The notes beneath the pieces are model-generated. The model worked only from the letters and a program-made list of their open reading frames with translations, was not told the origin of the DNA and ran no database searches. Shown piece after piece: positions 50,417-61,865 of a stretch of DNA of 64,000 nt. This DNA comes from Dyella sedimenti (GTDB lineage: Bacteria > Pseudomonadota > Gammaproteobacteria > Xanthomonadales > Rhodanobacteraceae): positions 248,001 to 312,000 of the forward strand of contig NZ_JAKWJO010000002.1 of NCBI RefSeq assembly GCF_022760995.1, read 5' to 3'. The translations under genes and the position numbers were made by a program. Within the stretch, counting starts at the first letter, position 1; each line of letters begins with the position of its first letter.

Positions 50417-51339
50417 TCAACCCTGCCGCCGCTGGCGCATGCCGTGGCGCAGGATGGCGAGGGCGCGGTCGAGCCGCTTGGGCCAGGCGGCGGTGCCGCG
50501 ACGCCATGCGATGCCGGCGTAACGCCAGGCCTCGTCCATGCCCGGCGCGGGCTTGCTGCGGAACTCGGCCTTGGCCAGGTCCAGCGTATGGACGTCCATA
50601 TGCATGCGCTCGGCGTAGTGGTTGATCAGCGTGCGCGAGCGGAACAGGTTGGCGAACTGGTTCTCGCGATGCCGCGCGTGCCACCAGCCGTTGGCGCCGT
50701 GCACGCGGTAGCCGACCATGCCGGTCGGCAGGTAGTACTTGCGCGCGCCCAGCACGCTGGCGCCGAACACCAGGCAGTTGTCGGCCGAGATGCGCCAGGT
50801 GGCGAGGAACGCGGCAGGCAGGTCCAGCACACGCTGCGCCCAGGCGCGGCGCATCGACAGCGCGGAGGTGGCCGCGCCGTACCAGTAGGCGGTGACCCAG
50901 GTGCTGATCGCGGTATAGCCAAGGTCCACCGCGTGGTCCGCGTAGCCCTGGATGCCCTGTTCATTGCCGAACAGATTGACGTCGGTGAATACGAAGTCGA
51001 TGTCGCGGCGGCTGTCGTACAGCTCGCCGATGCGGTCGAGATAATCCTTGTCCCAGCGGTCGTCGGCGTCGAGGAAGCACACCACGTCGCCGGTGACGCC
51101 TTCCATGCCGCGCACGAAGGCCGACAGCTGGCCGCCGTTGACCAGGCAGCGCAGCGTCACGCGCGGGTCGTCGCCGTAGCGCGCCGCCAGCCAGTCCGGC
51201 GAGCCGTCGGTGGAACCATCATCCATCACGATCACCTGCGCCGCGGCGCGCGTCTGCGCCAGCACGCTGTCGATCGCCTCGCCGACGTAGTCGCGGTAGT
51301 TGTAGTTGGTGACGATGACGCTGAATGCCACCCCGGCGG

Positions 51340-51343
<4 letters not shown>
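50417..51343 (-). CDS. GT2-family glycosyltransferase
   Basis: A 308-residue GT-A glycosyltransferase. The opening [20 protein letters not shown] and [16 protein letters not shown] are classical GT2, and the metal/donor motif is [16 protein letters not shown]. The C-terminal half is less conserved, with a basic tail. Donor and acceptor cannot be predicted. It starts at ATG 51343, overlapping the UXS stop by 4 nt, and ends 10 nt before the next GT2 gene, so the four genes from 52290 to 48446 form one operon. Confidence 0.9.
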
Positions 51344-52290
<947 letters not shown>

Positions 52291-52334
52291 CGAGTCGTCC
52301 CCGAGTCCCCAATCCACATCGGGGTACTTTAAGT

Positions 52335-53546
52335 TCATTGGATGGGCGTTGTCCGTTCCGCCGTGCGCTCGCGCCAGGCCAGGCCCAGCGACAACGCGAA
52401 CGGTAGCCATACCAGCAGCCAGCCCGGGCGCGGGCTGTCGAGCAGTTGCGGCATGTCGAACTGCAGCGCCACCGAGGCATACACCCACAGCGCCAGCACC
52501 AGCCGCCCTTGCATGGCCTGGCGGTGCCGCCAGCCCTGCCACCCCACCAGCGCCCACAGCGCCAGCAGCAGGCCCAGGCCGGGCAGGCCCAGCTCGACCG
52601 CCATCTGGGTCAGCACATTGTGGGTATGGGTATAGGGCTGCCCGTAGACCACCAGGTTGAACGGCACGCCCTGGCCCTGGCCCAGCAGCGGATGCCGGGC
52701 GATCAGCTGCAGCGACTGCATGAAAAGCTCCGGGCGCAGCGAGGTGCCGCGCTCGGTCAGCAGAGCCCACTGCCACAGCATGCCGGCCAGGGCCAGCAGC
52801 AGGGCCGCCAGCGCCAGCGCCCGGTAGCGGCGGCCGGGCTGCCACAGCGGCATCAGCAGGATGCTGATGCTCAGCGCCAGCCAGATGTTGCGGGTCTGGG
52901 TCAGGCCCACGAACACCAGCAGCACCATGATGGCCGCGTAGCGCAGCACGGACCACTGGCGTTCGTGGATGTCCAGCTGGCTCAGCCACAGGGCCACCAC
53001 GCCCATCAGCGCGGCGGCATAGTTGGCGGTGGCGATGGTGCCCTCGCCGATGATGCGTCCGTCCTGGATCGGCGTGATGAGGAACTTGACGCAGTAGAAC
53101 GCCGCGCATACCGCGATGGCCAGGCCCGCGGCCAGCAGCAGCGTGCGGATGCGCGGCGCCTCGTCCGCCGTGCAAGCATGCCAGCCAAGCACGAAGGCCA
53201 GCACGCTGAGCAGCCGGCCGACCTCGTCGCCGGGCCGCGACAGCCCGCCCCAGAGCAGCGACAGCAGCGCCCACGCCAGCAGCAGCAGGAACAGCCGGAA
53301 GGCCGGCAACGGCCATAGCTGGCGCCACACGCGGGCGCGCTGCGAGAAGCCCAGGTAGAGCGCCGGCAGGTACAGCAGCAAGATCAGGCTGGCCTGGTAG
53401 GCCTTGCCCGGGTTGAACGACACGCCGGCCGGCATGACCACCATGCCCAGCATCATCCAGGCGATGCCCGTGCCTACGATGAGCCGCCCCAGCGGTTGGC
53501 GGCGCGGCTCGACATCCGCATTCAATGGGCTCGCTCTGCTTTCCAT
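52335..53546 (-). CDS. O-antigen ligase-like (Wzy_C) membrane protein
   Basis: A 403-residue polytopic inner-membrane protein of the O-antigen ligase / polymerase family. About 10-12 hydrophobic segments are seen. The Wzy_C domain lies near residues 190-340, with [33 protein letters not shown] (conserved Arg) and the periplasmic loop [13 protein letters not shown] to [20 protein letters not shown] carrying the conserved His. It either ligates polysaccharide to lipid A-core (WaaL) or polymerises it (Wzy); sequence alone does not decide. The ATG at 53546 was chosen for its family-like length. It is 44 nt upstream of UXS on the same strand and divergent from the next GT2 gene. Confidence 0.85.
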   Translation of the reverse strand: MESRASPLNADVEPRRQPLGRLIVGTGIAWMMLGMVVMPAGVSFNPGKAYQASLILLLYLPALYLGFSQRARVWRQLWPLPAFRLFLLLLAWALLSLLWGGLSRPGDEVGRLLSVLAFVLGWHACTADEAPRIRTLLLAAGLAIAVCAAFYCVKFLITPIQDGRIIGEGTIATANYAAALMGVVALWLSQLDIHERQWSVLRYAAIMVLLVFVGLTQTRNIWLALSISILLMPLWQPGRRYRALALAALLLALAGMLWQWALLTERGTSLRPELFMQSLQLIARHPLLGQGQGVPFNLVVYGQPYTHTHNVLTQMAVELGLPGLGLLLALWALVGWQGWRHRQAMQGRLVLALWVYASVALQFDMPQLLDSPRPGWLLVWLPFALSLGLAWRERTAERTTPIQ

Positions 53547-53766
53547 ACTGACTGCTTGGCTTCGATCGTGTTGGCGGGCCCGGAACGGCATCCCATCCTG
53601 CGGCGGCGAGAACGGGAAAGCCGCATAGTCTCGTGCCTGGCGCCGCCGTTGTCAGCAGGATAGTGCACCGCCACGGCTGAAAATGCGCCGACTGCCTCGG
53701 CTCAACGCGCGAGCCGGCGAGCGGTGCACGCGGGCCGCCGCGCCGATTGCGGCTAGAATCCGCGCC

Positions 53767-54582
53767 ATGCCTACCTTGCCCCTCACCCTCGTGGTCATCA
53801 CCTACAACGAGGCGACATCCATTGCCCGCTGCCTGGACAGCGTGCCGTTCGCCGCCGAGAAGGTGGTGGTCGACAGCGGCAGCACCGACGACACCGTGGC
53901 CATCGCGCAGGCGCATGGCGCGCGCGTGGTGCACCAGCCCTGGCTGGGCTTCGGGCCCCAGCGCAATTTCGCGACGACGCAGTGCAGCAATGACTGGATC
54001 CTGGCGCTGGACGCCGACGAGTACCTCTCGCCGGCGCTGGCCGCCGAGCTGGAAGCGCGCCTGCCCGCGCTGATGGCCAGCGACGCGTGCGCCGCCTACC
54101 TGCGCCGCGCCACCATCTACATGGGCGCGCCGATGCGCTGGTACCTGCCGTCGATGGGCGAGAAGATGGCCCGCCTGTTCCATCGCGACCGCGCGCGCTG
54201 GGCAGACGTGCGCGTGCACGAGTCGCTGCGCTTCGACGGCCCGTCGGTGACGCTGAAGGCGCGCTTCAACCACGAGAACAACCCCAGCCTGCCGCAGAAG
54301 CAGCTCAAGGTGCTGCGCTACGCGGAACTGAAGTGCCGCGACTGGCTGGAGAAGGACAAGCCGGCGCGCATGTGGCAGACGCCGTTCGTGTTCGCGCTGG
54401 CCTTCCTCAAGGACTACGTGTTCCGGCTGGCCTTCCTGGACGGCTGGCGCGGCTTCGCGATCGCGCAGACCGCCGCCTCCTACGCCGCCTACAAGCGCAT
54501 GCGCTACTACGAGATGCGCCGCAACCCCGCCTCGCTGGAAAGCGCGGCGGACGCCCTGATCCGCCACGGCATCGATCGATGA
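53767..54582 (+). CDS. GT2-family glycosyltransferase, WaaE/KdtX-like
   Basis: A 271-residue glycosyltransferase resembling WaaE/KdtX, which adds a beta-linked glucose to the heptose of the LPS inner core. It begins [20 protein letters not shown], then [40 protein letters not shown] and the donor motif [13 protein letters not shown]. The WaaE-like membrane-proximal C-terminus has [22 protein letters not shown]. It overlaps the next gene by 4 nt (ATGA). The acceptor in this organism is unknown. Confidence 0.88.
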   Translation: MPTLPLTLVVITYNEATSIARCLDSVPFAAEKVVVDSGSTDDTVAIAQAHGARVVHQPWLGFGPQRNFATTQCSNDWILALDADEYLSPALAAELEARLPALMASDACAAYLRRATIYMGAPMRWYLPSMGEKMARLFHRDRARWADVRVHESLRFDGPSVTLKARFNHENNPSLPQKQLKVLRYAELKCRDWLEKDKPARMWQTPFVFALAFLKDYVFRLAFLDGWRGFAIAQTAASYAAYKRMRYYEMRRNPASLESAADALIRHGIDR

Positions 54583-55628
54583 GCACACAGCCCGCCCCCA
54601 AGAAGCATTACCTGCTCTACGGCTCCGAGCGCTATGCGCTGGCCATCCTGCGGCCGGTGCAGGAAGCGATCCGCGCGCGCGGCGACGAGGCCGCCTGGTT
54701 CTTCGACGGCCCCGGCGCGGAGGACCTGGTGGAAGGCGAGCGTCTGCTCACCGTGGCGGAAGTACGCGCATGGAAGCCGCTCGCGGTGATCACCTCCAGC
54801 AACGCCGTGCCGCACTTCTTCCCCGGCGTGAAGGTGGAGACCTTCCACGGCTTCGACGCCGGCAAGCCGCGGCACATCTACGTGCGCGGCTTCTTCGACC
54901 TGTACTGCACCACCGGCCCGCGCGACACCGCCAAGTTCAGGGAAATCGCCGGGCGGGTCGGGCACTTCGCGGTGGTGGAGACGGGCTTTCCCAAGCTTGA
55001 CCCCTTCATGAAGGAGATCAGCGGCCCGATCCCGCCGGTGCGCCAGCCGCCGGTGATCCTCTACCACTCCACCTTCTCGCCCTCGTGGAGCGCGGCGGAG
55101 ACCCTGTACGAGGAAGTGAAGCGGCTGTCGCGCGACGGCCGCTGGCGCTGGATCGTCACCTTCCACCCGAAGATGAACCCCGAGACGACCGCCAAGTACA
55201 AGGCGCTGCAGAACGACTACCTGACCTTCGCCGAGAACGACAACATCCTGGAGCTGTTCCCCCAGGTGGACATGATGTGCTCGGACACCTCCTCGGCGCT
55301 CAACGAGTTCCTGCTCACCGGCAAGCCGGTGGTGACCTTCAGGAACCGCCGCCCGGGACCGCAGCTGATCGACATCCACGACGTGTCCGGGTTCGAGCCG
55401 GCGATCGAGCGCGCGCTGGCGCGGCCGCCGGAACTGATGCAGGCCATCCGCGACTATGGCGACGCCATCCACCCGTACCGCGACGGCCGCTCCAGCGAGC
55501 GCATCCTCGAAGCCATCGACGGCTTCATCGCCGCCGGGGGCCGCAACCGGCGGCGCAAGCCTTGGAATTTCTGGCGAAAACTGAAGATCCGCCGGCGCAT
55601 CGGCTACTGGGGGCCGGCCCGCTGGTGA
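54579..55628 (+). CDS. CDP-glycerol glycerophosphotransferase-family protein
   Basis: A 349-residue GT-B-like protein of the CDP-glycerol:poly(glycerophosphate) transferase family, better known from Gram-positive teichoic acid synthesis (TagB/TagF). Supporting segments are [44 protein letters not shown] (conserved His) and [21 protein letters not shown], matching the family TDYSS-LL-GKP motif. No tagD-type CDP-glycerol synthase is in the window. Sitting directly behind a WaaE-like gene with a 4-nt overlap, it may decorate the LPS core or another surface glycan with glycerol phosphate or a similar group. The donor is unproven. Confidence 0.87.
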   Translation: MSTQPAPKKHYLLYGSERYALAILRPVQEAIRARGDEAAWFFDGPGAEDLVEGERLLTVAEVRAWKPLAVITSSNAVPHFFPGVKVETFHGFDAGKPRHIYVRGFFDLYCTTGPRDTAKFREIAGRVGHFAVVETGFPKLDPFMKEISGPIPPVRQPPVILYHSTFSPSWSAAETLYEEVKRLSRDGRWRWIVTFHPKMNPETTAKYKALQNDYLTFAENDNILELFPQVDMMCSDTSSALNEFLLTGKPVVTFRNRRPGPQLIDIHDVSGFEPAIERALARPPELMQAIRDYGDAIHPYRDGRSSERILEAIDGFIAAGGRNRRRKPWNFWRKLKIRRRIGYWGPARW

Positions 55629-55694
55629 ACCGCCGGGCATGGAACGGGGGCGGCTCGGGATAGAATCGTCCCATGACCGCCAAGAATACTGCCC

Positions 55695-57401
55695 GTGGCA
55701 TCCAGCAGCTATAGCCGCTCCGAACACCTGCGCTCCCTCTGGCCCTGGCTGCCGCTATGGACGCTGGCCGCCCTGCTGGCGATCTTCTCGCATGGCCCGA
55801 TGCCGCTCTATTCCACGCGCACGCTGGCCGTGGCCTGGGAAATGTGGAACCAGCACCACTGGCTGGTGCCGCACATCAACGGCGAACCCTACAGCGAGAA
55901 GGTGCCGCTGCTGTTCTGGCTGATCCATGCCGGCTGGGCGGTGTTCGGCGTCAGCGACGTCTGGCCACGCGTGCTGGAGGTGATCTTCGGCGGCGCGCAG
56001 CTGGTGCTGGTGTCGCTACTGGCGCAGCGGCTGTTCCCCAGCCGCCCGTGGGTGGCCAAGGGCGCGCCGTGGATGCTGCTGGCGCTGGGCTACGCCTTCC
56101 TGTTCGGCCTGCAGGTCATGTACGAGGTGCTGCTGGCGGTATGGGTGCTGGCCGCGCTGCTGTGCCTGACGCCGAAGGCCGGCCGCGCCGAGCCGCGCTG
56201 GCTGCTGTTCGGGCTGTGCATCGGCCTGGGCCTGTTGACCAAGGGGCCGGTGATGATGCTGCACGTGGCCTTCCCGTGGCTGCTGGGCCCGCTGTGGAAC
56301 GACTGGGCGCGCGAGCATCGCGCGCGCTGGTACGGCCGCGGCGTGCTGGCGGTGCTGCTGGGCGGCGCCATGCTGCTGGCCTGGGCGCTGCCGGCCGGCT
56401 TCAGCGGCGGCGAGGCCTATCGCCAGCGCCTGTTCTTCACCCAGACCGCCGGCCGCGTGGTCAACGCGTTCGACCATGCCCGCCCGTTCTGGTGGTACCT
56501 GCCGATGATCCCGGCGCTGCTGTTCCCCTTCAGCGGCTGGCCGCGCGCCTGGGCAGCGCTGATCGCCCTGCGCCGGCCGCTGGACGCGGGCCTGCGCTTT
56601 GCCCTGTGCTGGCTGCTGCCGGTGCTGCTGACGTTCTCCTTCATCAGCGGCAAGCAGCTGTACTACCCGTTGCCGGAATTCGCCGGCGCGGCGCTGCTGA
56701 TCGCCGGCGCGGTGGCCGTGCTGCGCGACCAGCGTCCCGGGCTCGCCGGCAACGCCTGGCTGGGCACCTGGCCGCTGGGCGTGGGCGGCATCCTGTTCGG
56801 CGTGTTCCTGTTCGTGCTGCCGGTGCTGGTGGCACACAACGACCTGCACGGCGAGTGGTTCGACAGCACCCAGCGCTACAGCCGCTTCTTCAGCGTGGTG
56901 TTCGTGCTGCTCGGCGCGCTGCTGCTGCTGCGCGGCCGCGGCGAGATGCGCCGGCTGGCCTTTGCCGGCCTGGCCGGCACGCTGGCGCTCAATACGCTGT
57001 TCACCCTCACCATGTGGCAGAACTTCGACCTGAATCCCTCGGCCGGGCTGTTGCACGCGGCCGACGCGGACAACCACGCCATCGGCATCCTGGGCAACTA
57101 CGAGGGCCAGTTCCATTTCGCCGGCCGCCTGACCCGCCCGATCGAACGCCTGTACGAAGGCCGCTCACTGCAGGACTTCGCCCAGCGGCATCCCGACGGC
57201 CTGGTGGTCGAGCATCCGGAAAAGCTCGGCGGCGACGCCCTGCGCTACGCCCTGCTGGTGCAGCCGTTCCGCTCGGGCTGGGTGGTGATCTGGCCGGCCA
57301 CCTCGCTGGCCGACCTGCGCGCCGGCCGCGTGCCGCCGGAACCGGCGCACCCGACCCGGGTGTACCAGGTGGACGAGTGGCGCTTCCGCGCCCTGCAGTA
57401 A
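55695..57401 (+). CDS. GT39/ArnT-like membrane glycosyltransferase (second copy)
   Basis: A 568-residue polytopic GT-C transferase, related in layout to the gene at 46637. Supporting stretches are PMPLYSTRTLAVAWEMWNQH, INGEPYSEKVPLLFWLIHAG (the family acceptor motif), VMYEVLLAVWVLAALL and LLTKGPVMMLHVAFPWLLGP. About 11-12 membrane segments are followed by a C-terminal periplasmic domain. GTG at 55695 is the best start; an ATG at 55673 is in another frame and soon stops. It probably transfers a sugar from undecaprenyl phosphate to lipid A or core. It ends with TAATG shared with the TPR gene. Confidence 0.87.
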   Translation: MASSSYSRSEHLRSLWPWLPLWTLAALLAIFSHGPMPLYSTRTLAVAWEMWNQHHWLVPHINGEPYSEKVPLLFWLIHAGWAVFGVSDVWPRVLEVIFGGAQLVLVSLLAQRLFPSRPWVAKGAPWMLLALGYAFLFGLQVMYEVLLAVWVLAALLCLTPKAGRAEPRWLLFGLCIGLGLLTKGPVMMLHVAFPWLLGPLWNDWAREHRARWYGRGVLAVLLGGAMLLAWALPAGFSGGEAYRQRLFFTQTAGRVVNAFDHARPFWWYLPMIPALLFPFSGWPRAWAALIALRRPLDAGLRFALCWLLPVLLTFSFISGKQLYYPLPEFAGAALLIAGAVAVLRDQRPGLAGNAWLGTWPLGVGGILFGVFLFVLPVLVAHNDLHGEWFDSTQRYSRFFSVVFVLLGALLLLRGRGEMRRLAFAGLAGTLALNTLFTLTMWQNFDLNPSAGLLHAADADNHAIGILGNYEGQFHFAGRLTRPIERLYEGRSLQDFAQRHPDGLVVEHPEKLGGDALRYALLVQPFRSGWVVIWPATSLADLRAGRVPPEPAHPTRVYQVDEWRFRALQ

Positions 57402-57724
57402 TGGCCCCGGACCTGATCGCCAACCTGCGCGCGCAGTGCGGCGGTCCCCGCGACGGGGCGCTGCTGCGCTTCTCGCTGGGCAATGCGCTGCTGGCCGCCG
57501 GCGAGGCCGCCGAGGCCGCCGAGGCGCTACGCCAGGCCGTGGCCTTCGACCCGGCCTATTCCGCCGCCTGGAAACTGCTGGGCAAGGCCTGCCTGGCACT
57601 GGACGACCAGCCCGGCGCCGCCGAGGCGTGGCGCCAGGGCATCGCCGTGGCGCAGGCGCGCGGCGACAAGCAGGCGGAGAAGGAAATGGCGGTGTTCCTG
57701 CGCCGCCTGGGGCCGATGGAGTAA
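57401..57724 (+). CDS. Small TPR protein
   Basis: A 107-residue cytoplasmic protein with about two tetratricopeptide repeats (GALLRFSLGNALLAAGEAAE to AVAFDPAYSAAWKLLGKACL, then DDQPGAAEAWRQGIAVAQAR). No signal peptide or catalytic motif. Its ATG shares one base with the stop of the GT39 gene (TAATG), so it is co-translated with it. Similar short TPR proteins occur across Proteobacteria, usually as scaffolds; its role here is unknown. Confidence 0.85.
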   Translation: MAPDLIANLRAQCGGPRDGALLRFSLGNALLAAGEAAEAAEALRQAVAFDPAYSAAWKLLGKACLALDDQPGAAEAWRQGIAVAQARGDKQAEKEMAVFLRRLGPME

Positions 57725-57734
57725 GCGGCCGGCT

Positions 57735-58619
57735 TCAACGTTTATAAGGACTGGGCCGGTCGTGCGCCGTGTAGCGCTTGTAGTGCCACTGGTACTGCGC
57801 GAAGGCGATCTCCACGCAGTTCTCCACGCCCCGGTTGAGCGCGCGGCAAGCCACCGCCAGGTCGGCGTCGGCCAGACCCTCGGGCGCCGGCAGCAAGTGC
57901 ACGCGATAGCCCGCGCCCCGCGGCAGGCGCTCGGCGAAGGCGAACAGCACGGTGGCGCCGGTACGCGCGGCCAGGCGCGGCAGCAGCACCATGGTCAGCG
58001 CGTCGCGGCCGAAGAACGGGGCGAACTCGCCTTCGCCCGCGCGCGGCTTCTGGTCAGGCAGGATGCCCACCGTGCCGCCGGCCGCCAGCCGCTTGTACAG
58101 CGTGCGCACGCCGGCCCCCTCGGCGCGCACCTGCTCCGGCGCCAGCGCGCCGCGCACCTTGCGCAGCAACTCCTCCACCGCGGCGATGCGCGGCGGACGG
58201 TAGAGGATGGCCATCGGCGTCTTGCGGCACAGCCAGTAGTTGAGCAGTTCCCAGCAGCCCAGGTGGGGCGCGGCGATGATGACGCCCTTGCCCGCGGCCA
58301 GCGCCGCATCGAACAGCGCCTCGCCGCGCACCTCGCGCACCAGGCCGAGCGCGCGCTCGGCATCGCGGCCCCAGATCCCGGCGATCTCGATGGCGGACTT
58401 GCCACCTTCCATCATCGCCTCGCACAGCAGCGCGGCGTGCGCCGCCTGGTCCAGCCCGGGCCGGGCGATGCGCAGGTTGACCGCAGTGTTGTGCGCGGCG
58501 CGGCTGTGCCGCCACAGCGAGAAGCGGCCAATGGCGGCGCCCAGGGCATGCAGGGTGCGCAGCGGCAGCTTGCCGAGTAAGCGCAGCACGAGATACAGCA
58601 GGTAGATGTCGAATCGCAT
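57735..58619 (-). CDS. LpxL/HtrB-family lipid A acyltransferase
   Basis: A 294-residue lysophospholipid acyltransferase-fold enzyme of the lipid A late-acyltransferase family, adding a secondary acyl chain to lipid A at the inner membrane. The N-terminal membrane helix (IYLLYLVLRLLGKLPL) precedes the catalytic motif HLGCWE (H-x4-E form). The second block is GTVGILPDQKPRAGEGEFAPFFG with the catalytic region downstream, and the C-terminus AFAQYQWHYKRYTAHDRP fits LpxL/LpxM. It lies next to LPS sugar genes. The exact acyl position cannot be told, so no symbol is given. Confidence 0.88.
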   Translation of the reverse strand: MRFDIYLLYLVLRLLGKLPLRTLHALGAAIGRFSLWRHSRAAHNTAVNLRIARPGLDQAAHAALLCEAMMEGGKSAIEIAGIWGRDAERALGLVREVRGEALFDAALAAGKGVIIAAPHLGCWELLNYWLCRKTPMAILYRPPRIAAVEELLRKVRGALAPEQVRAEGAGVRTLYKRLAAGGTVGILPDQKPRAGEGEFAPFFGRDALTMVLLPRLAARTGATVLFAFAERLPRGAGYRVHLLPAPEGLADADLAVACRALNRGVENCVEIAFAQYQWHYKRYTAHDRPSPYKR

Positions 58620-58734
58620 GGCCGGCGAAGGGTAAAGGGTAACGGGTGAAAAGGTGAGGGATTCAGCACCGGACGCCTTTGCTTTTCCCTCCGACCCCTT
58701 ACTATCTGCACCTCACCGCGAGCCTAGCGAGTCC

Positions 58735-59175
58735 ATGATCGCCCTGATTCAGCGCGTCCTGTCCGCCCGCGTGGATGTCGACAACGAAACCGTGGGGGCC
58801 ATCGGCCCCGGGCTGCTGGCCCTGGTGGCCGTGCAGCCGGGGGACGACGAGCCGCGCACCCGCCGGATGCTGGAACGCCTGCTCGGCTACCGCGTGTTCG
58901 CCGACGCGCAGGGCCGCATGAACCGCTCGCTGGCCGACACCGGCGGCGAGCTGCTGCTGGTCAGCCAGTTCACCCTGGCCGCCGACACCCGCTCGGGGAT
59001 GCGCCCCAGCTTCACCCGCGCCGCCGCGCCCGAGGAAGGGCGCCGCTGGTTCGAGCGGCTGGTGGAACTGGCGCGCGCCGCCCATCCGAGGGTGGAAATC
59101 GGCCGCTTCGGCGCCCATATGCAGGTGCATCTGGTCAACGATGGCCCGGTCACCTTCTGGCTGGAGGCGCCATGA
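58735..59175 (+). CDS. dtd: D-aminoacyl-tRNA deacylase
   Basis: A 146-residue enzyme that removes D-amino acids (and glycine mischarged on tRNA-Ala) from tRNA. The start [16 protein letters not shown] is standard. The two defining motifs are present: SQFTLAAD (about residues 77-84) and the Gly-cisPro motif in [10 protein letters not shown] near the C-terminus. Length matches E. coli Dtd (145). It precedes rpoD with a 165-nt gap holding the rpoD promoter. Confidence 0.96.
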   Translation: MIALIQRVLSARVDVDNETVGAIGPGLLALVAVQPGDDEPRTRRMLERLLGYRVFADAQGRMNRSLADTGGELLLVSQFTLAADTRSGMRPSFTRAAAPEEGRRWFERLVELARAAHPRVEIGRFGAHMQVHLVNDGPVTFWLEAP

Positions 59176-59282
59176 CAGCCACCGGCTCGGCACATGTCAG
59201 CCAGTTTCGACAAAATCACCGGAAGATGCCTATTTGGCGCGATTTTTGCGTGTCGCTCTTTCCTGTTTTCTTACTTGAAAAC

Positions 59283-59311
59283 TGGTCAAAAAAGCATCAC
59301 ATCGGTATACT
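59283..59311 (+). promoter_or_regulatory. Promoter candidate for rpoD
   Basis: TGGTCA (59283-59288), 17-bp spacer, TATACT (59306-59311). The -10 matches 5 of 6 and the -35 4 of 6. Transcription would start near 59318, about 23 nt before the ATG. Confidence 0.55.
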
Positions 59312-59340
59312 GATCGGTTCCTGCATACGCGGCGGTAGGT

Positions 59341-61194
<1,854 letters not shown>

Positions 61195-61220
61195 GTACCA
61201 CGCTGGTGCAAGTTGCAGGA

Positions 61221-61244
61221 AGCCCCGCGAAAGCGGGGCTTTTT
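61221..61244 (+). terminator. Rho-independent terminator of rpoD
   Basis: AGCCCCGC (61221-61228), GAAA tetraloop, GCGGGGCT (61233-61240), then TTTT. A perfect 8-bp stem 27 nt after the rpoD stop. Confidence 0.92.
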
Positions 61245-61265
61245 GCTTGGGGCAATGAAAGCTCT

Positions 61266-61383
61266 TGTGGGAGCGCACCCTGTGCGCGACGAACCTTTCG
61301 GCCTGCGGACGGCCTTTCCGAGGCGAAACCGAATGGTGCGGTGTTCATAGAGTGCGCGGTCGCGCACAGGGTGCGCTCCCACA
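61266..61383. repeat. REP doublet (REPIN) after rpoD
   Basis: 61266-61290 and 61359-61383 are perfect 25-bp complements separated by 68 nt of non-repeated sequence. Each arm has the inner hairpin GCGCAC-CCT-GTGCGC or its complement and shares its core with the arms at 48376-48442. Two REPs in inverted order with a spacer are the form of a REPIN. Confidence 0.85.
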
Positions 61384-61399
61384 GCGGCGCTGGCCCGCA

Positions 61400-61771
61400 T
61401 CACCCCACATCGTAGAAGAACTGCTCCGAGGCGATCTTGCCGTCCTTGACGTGATAGATGCAGATCTCGGTCATGGTGATGCGCCCGTATTCCTTCATGG
61501 TCACATCGAGCGTCATCGAGATGCTGAACCAGTTGCCCGCAACCAACGGGTCGCTCACTTCGATGCCGTGGATCTGCTGCACGCCCGCCTGGAAACGCCT
61601 GCCTTTCTCCAGGATCGCATCGAGGCCTTTCACGTTGCCCAACGGGCCATTCGCCGCCGACTCGGGCTCGATGCTGACGGCGTCCTTGGCATACAACTCG
61701 TGCTGCGCTTCCTCGAACTGGCCATGGCGACACATGGCGACCAGGCGCTTGGCGACGGCTTCGGTACTCAT
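61400..61771 (-). CDS. NTF2-like/SnoaL-like protein
   Basis: A 123-residue single-domain protein of the NTF2-like superfamily, a fold used for small-molecule binding or isomerisation. It begins MSTEAVAKRLVAMCRHGQFE, then VSIEPESAANGP, IEVSDPLVAGNWFSISMTLD and ends ITMTEICIYHVKDGKIASEQ plus FFYDVG, the C-terminal strand typical of SnoaL-like proteins. No catalytic residues can be assigned. The ATG at 61771 matches the family length. Function unknown. Confidence 0.8.
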   Translation of the reverse strand: MSTEAVAKRLVAMCRHGQFEEAQHELYAKDAVSIEPESAANGPLGNVKGLDAILEKGRRFQAGVQQIHGIEVSDPLVAGNWFSISMTLDVTMKEYGRITMTEICIYHVKDGKIASEQFFYDVG

Positions 61772-61865
61772 GGCGACGGCTCCGGCGAAGGGGGCCTGCG
61801 AGCGTAGCGCCACGCGAGGAAGGTGGGCGTGAAGGCGCGGCGGTCACCCGCCGCGCCGATGGCCA

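Noticed and set aside
55757..57724. A single 655-codon frame spanning the GT39 and TPR region
   Set aside because: Only its last 107 codons, from 57401, are coding (the TPR protein). The rest is an Arg/Ala/Gly-rich shadow of the GT39 gene.
59275..59311. TTGAAA at 59275 as the rpoD -35 element
   Set aside because: It is 25 bp from the TATACT -10 element, too far for sigma70. TGGTCA at 59283 gives the normal 17-bp spacing.
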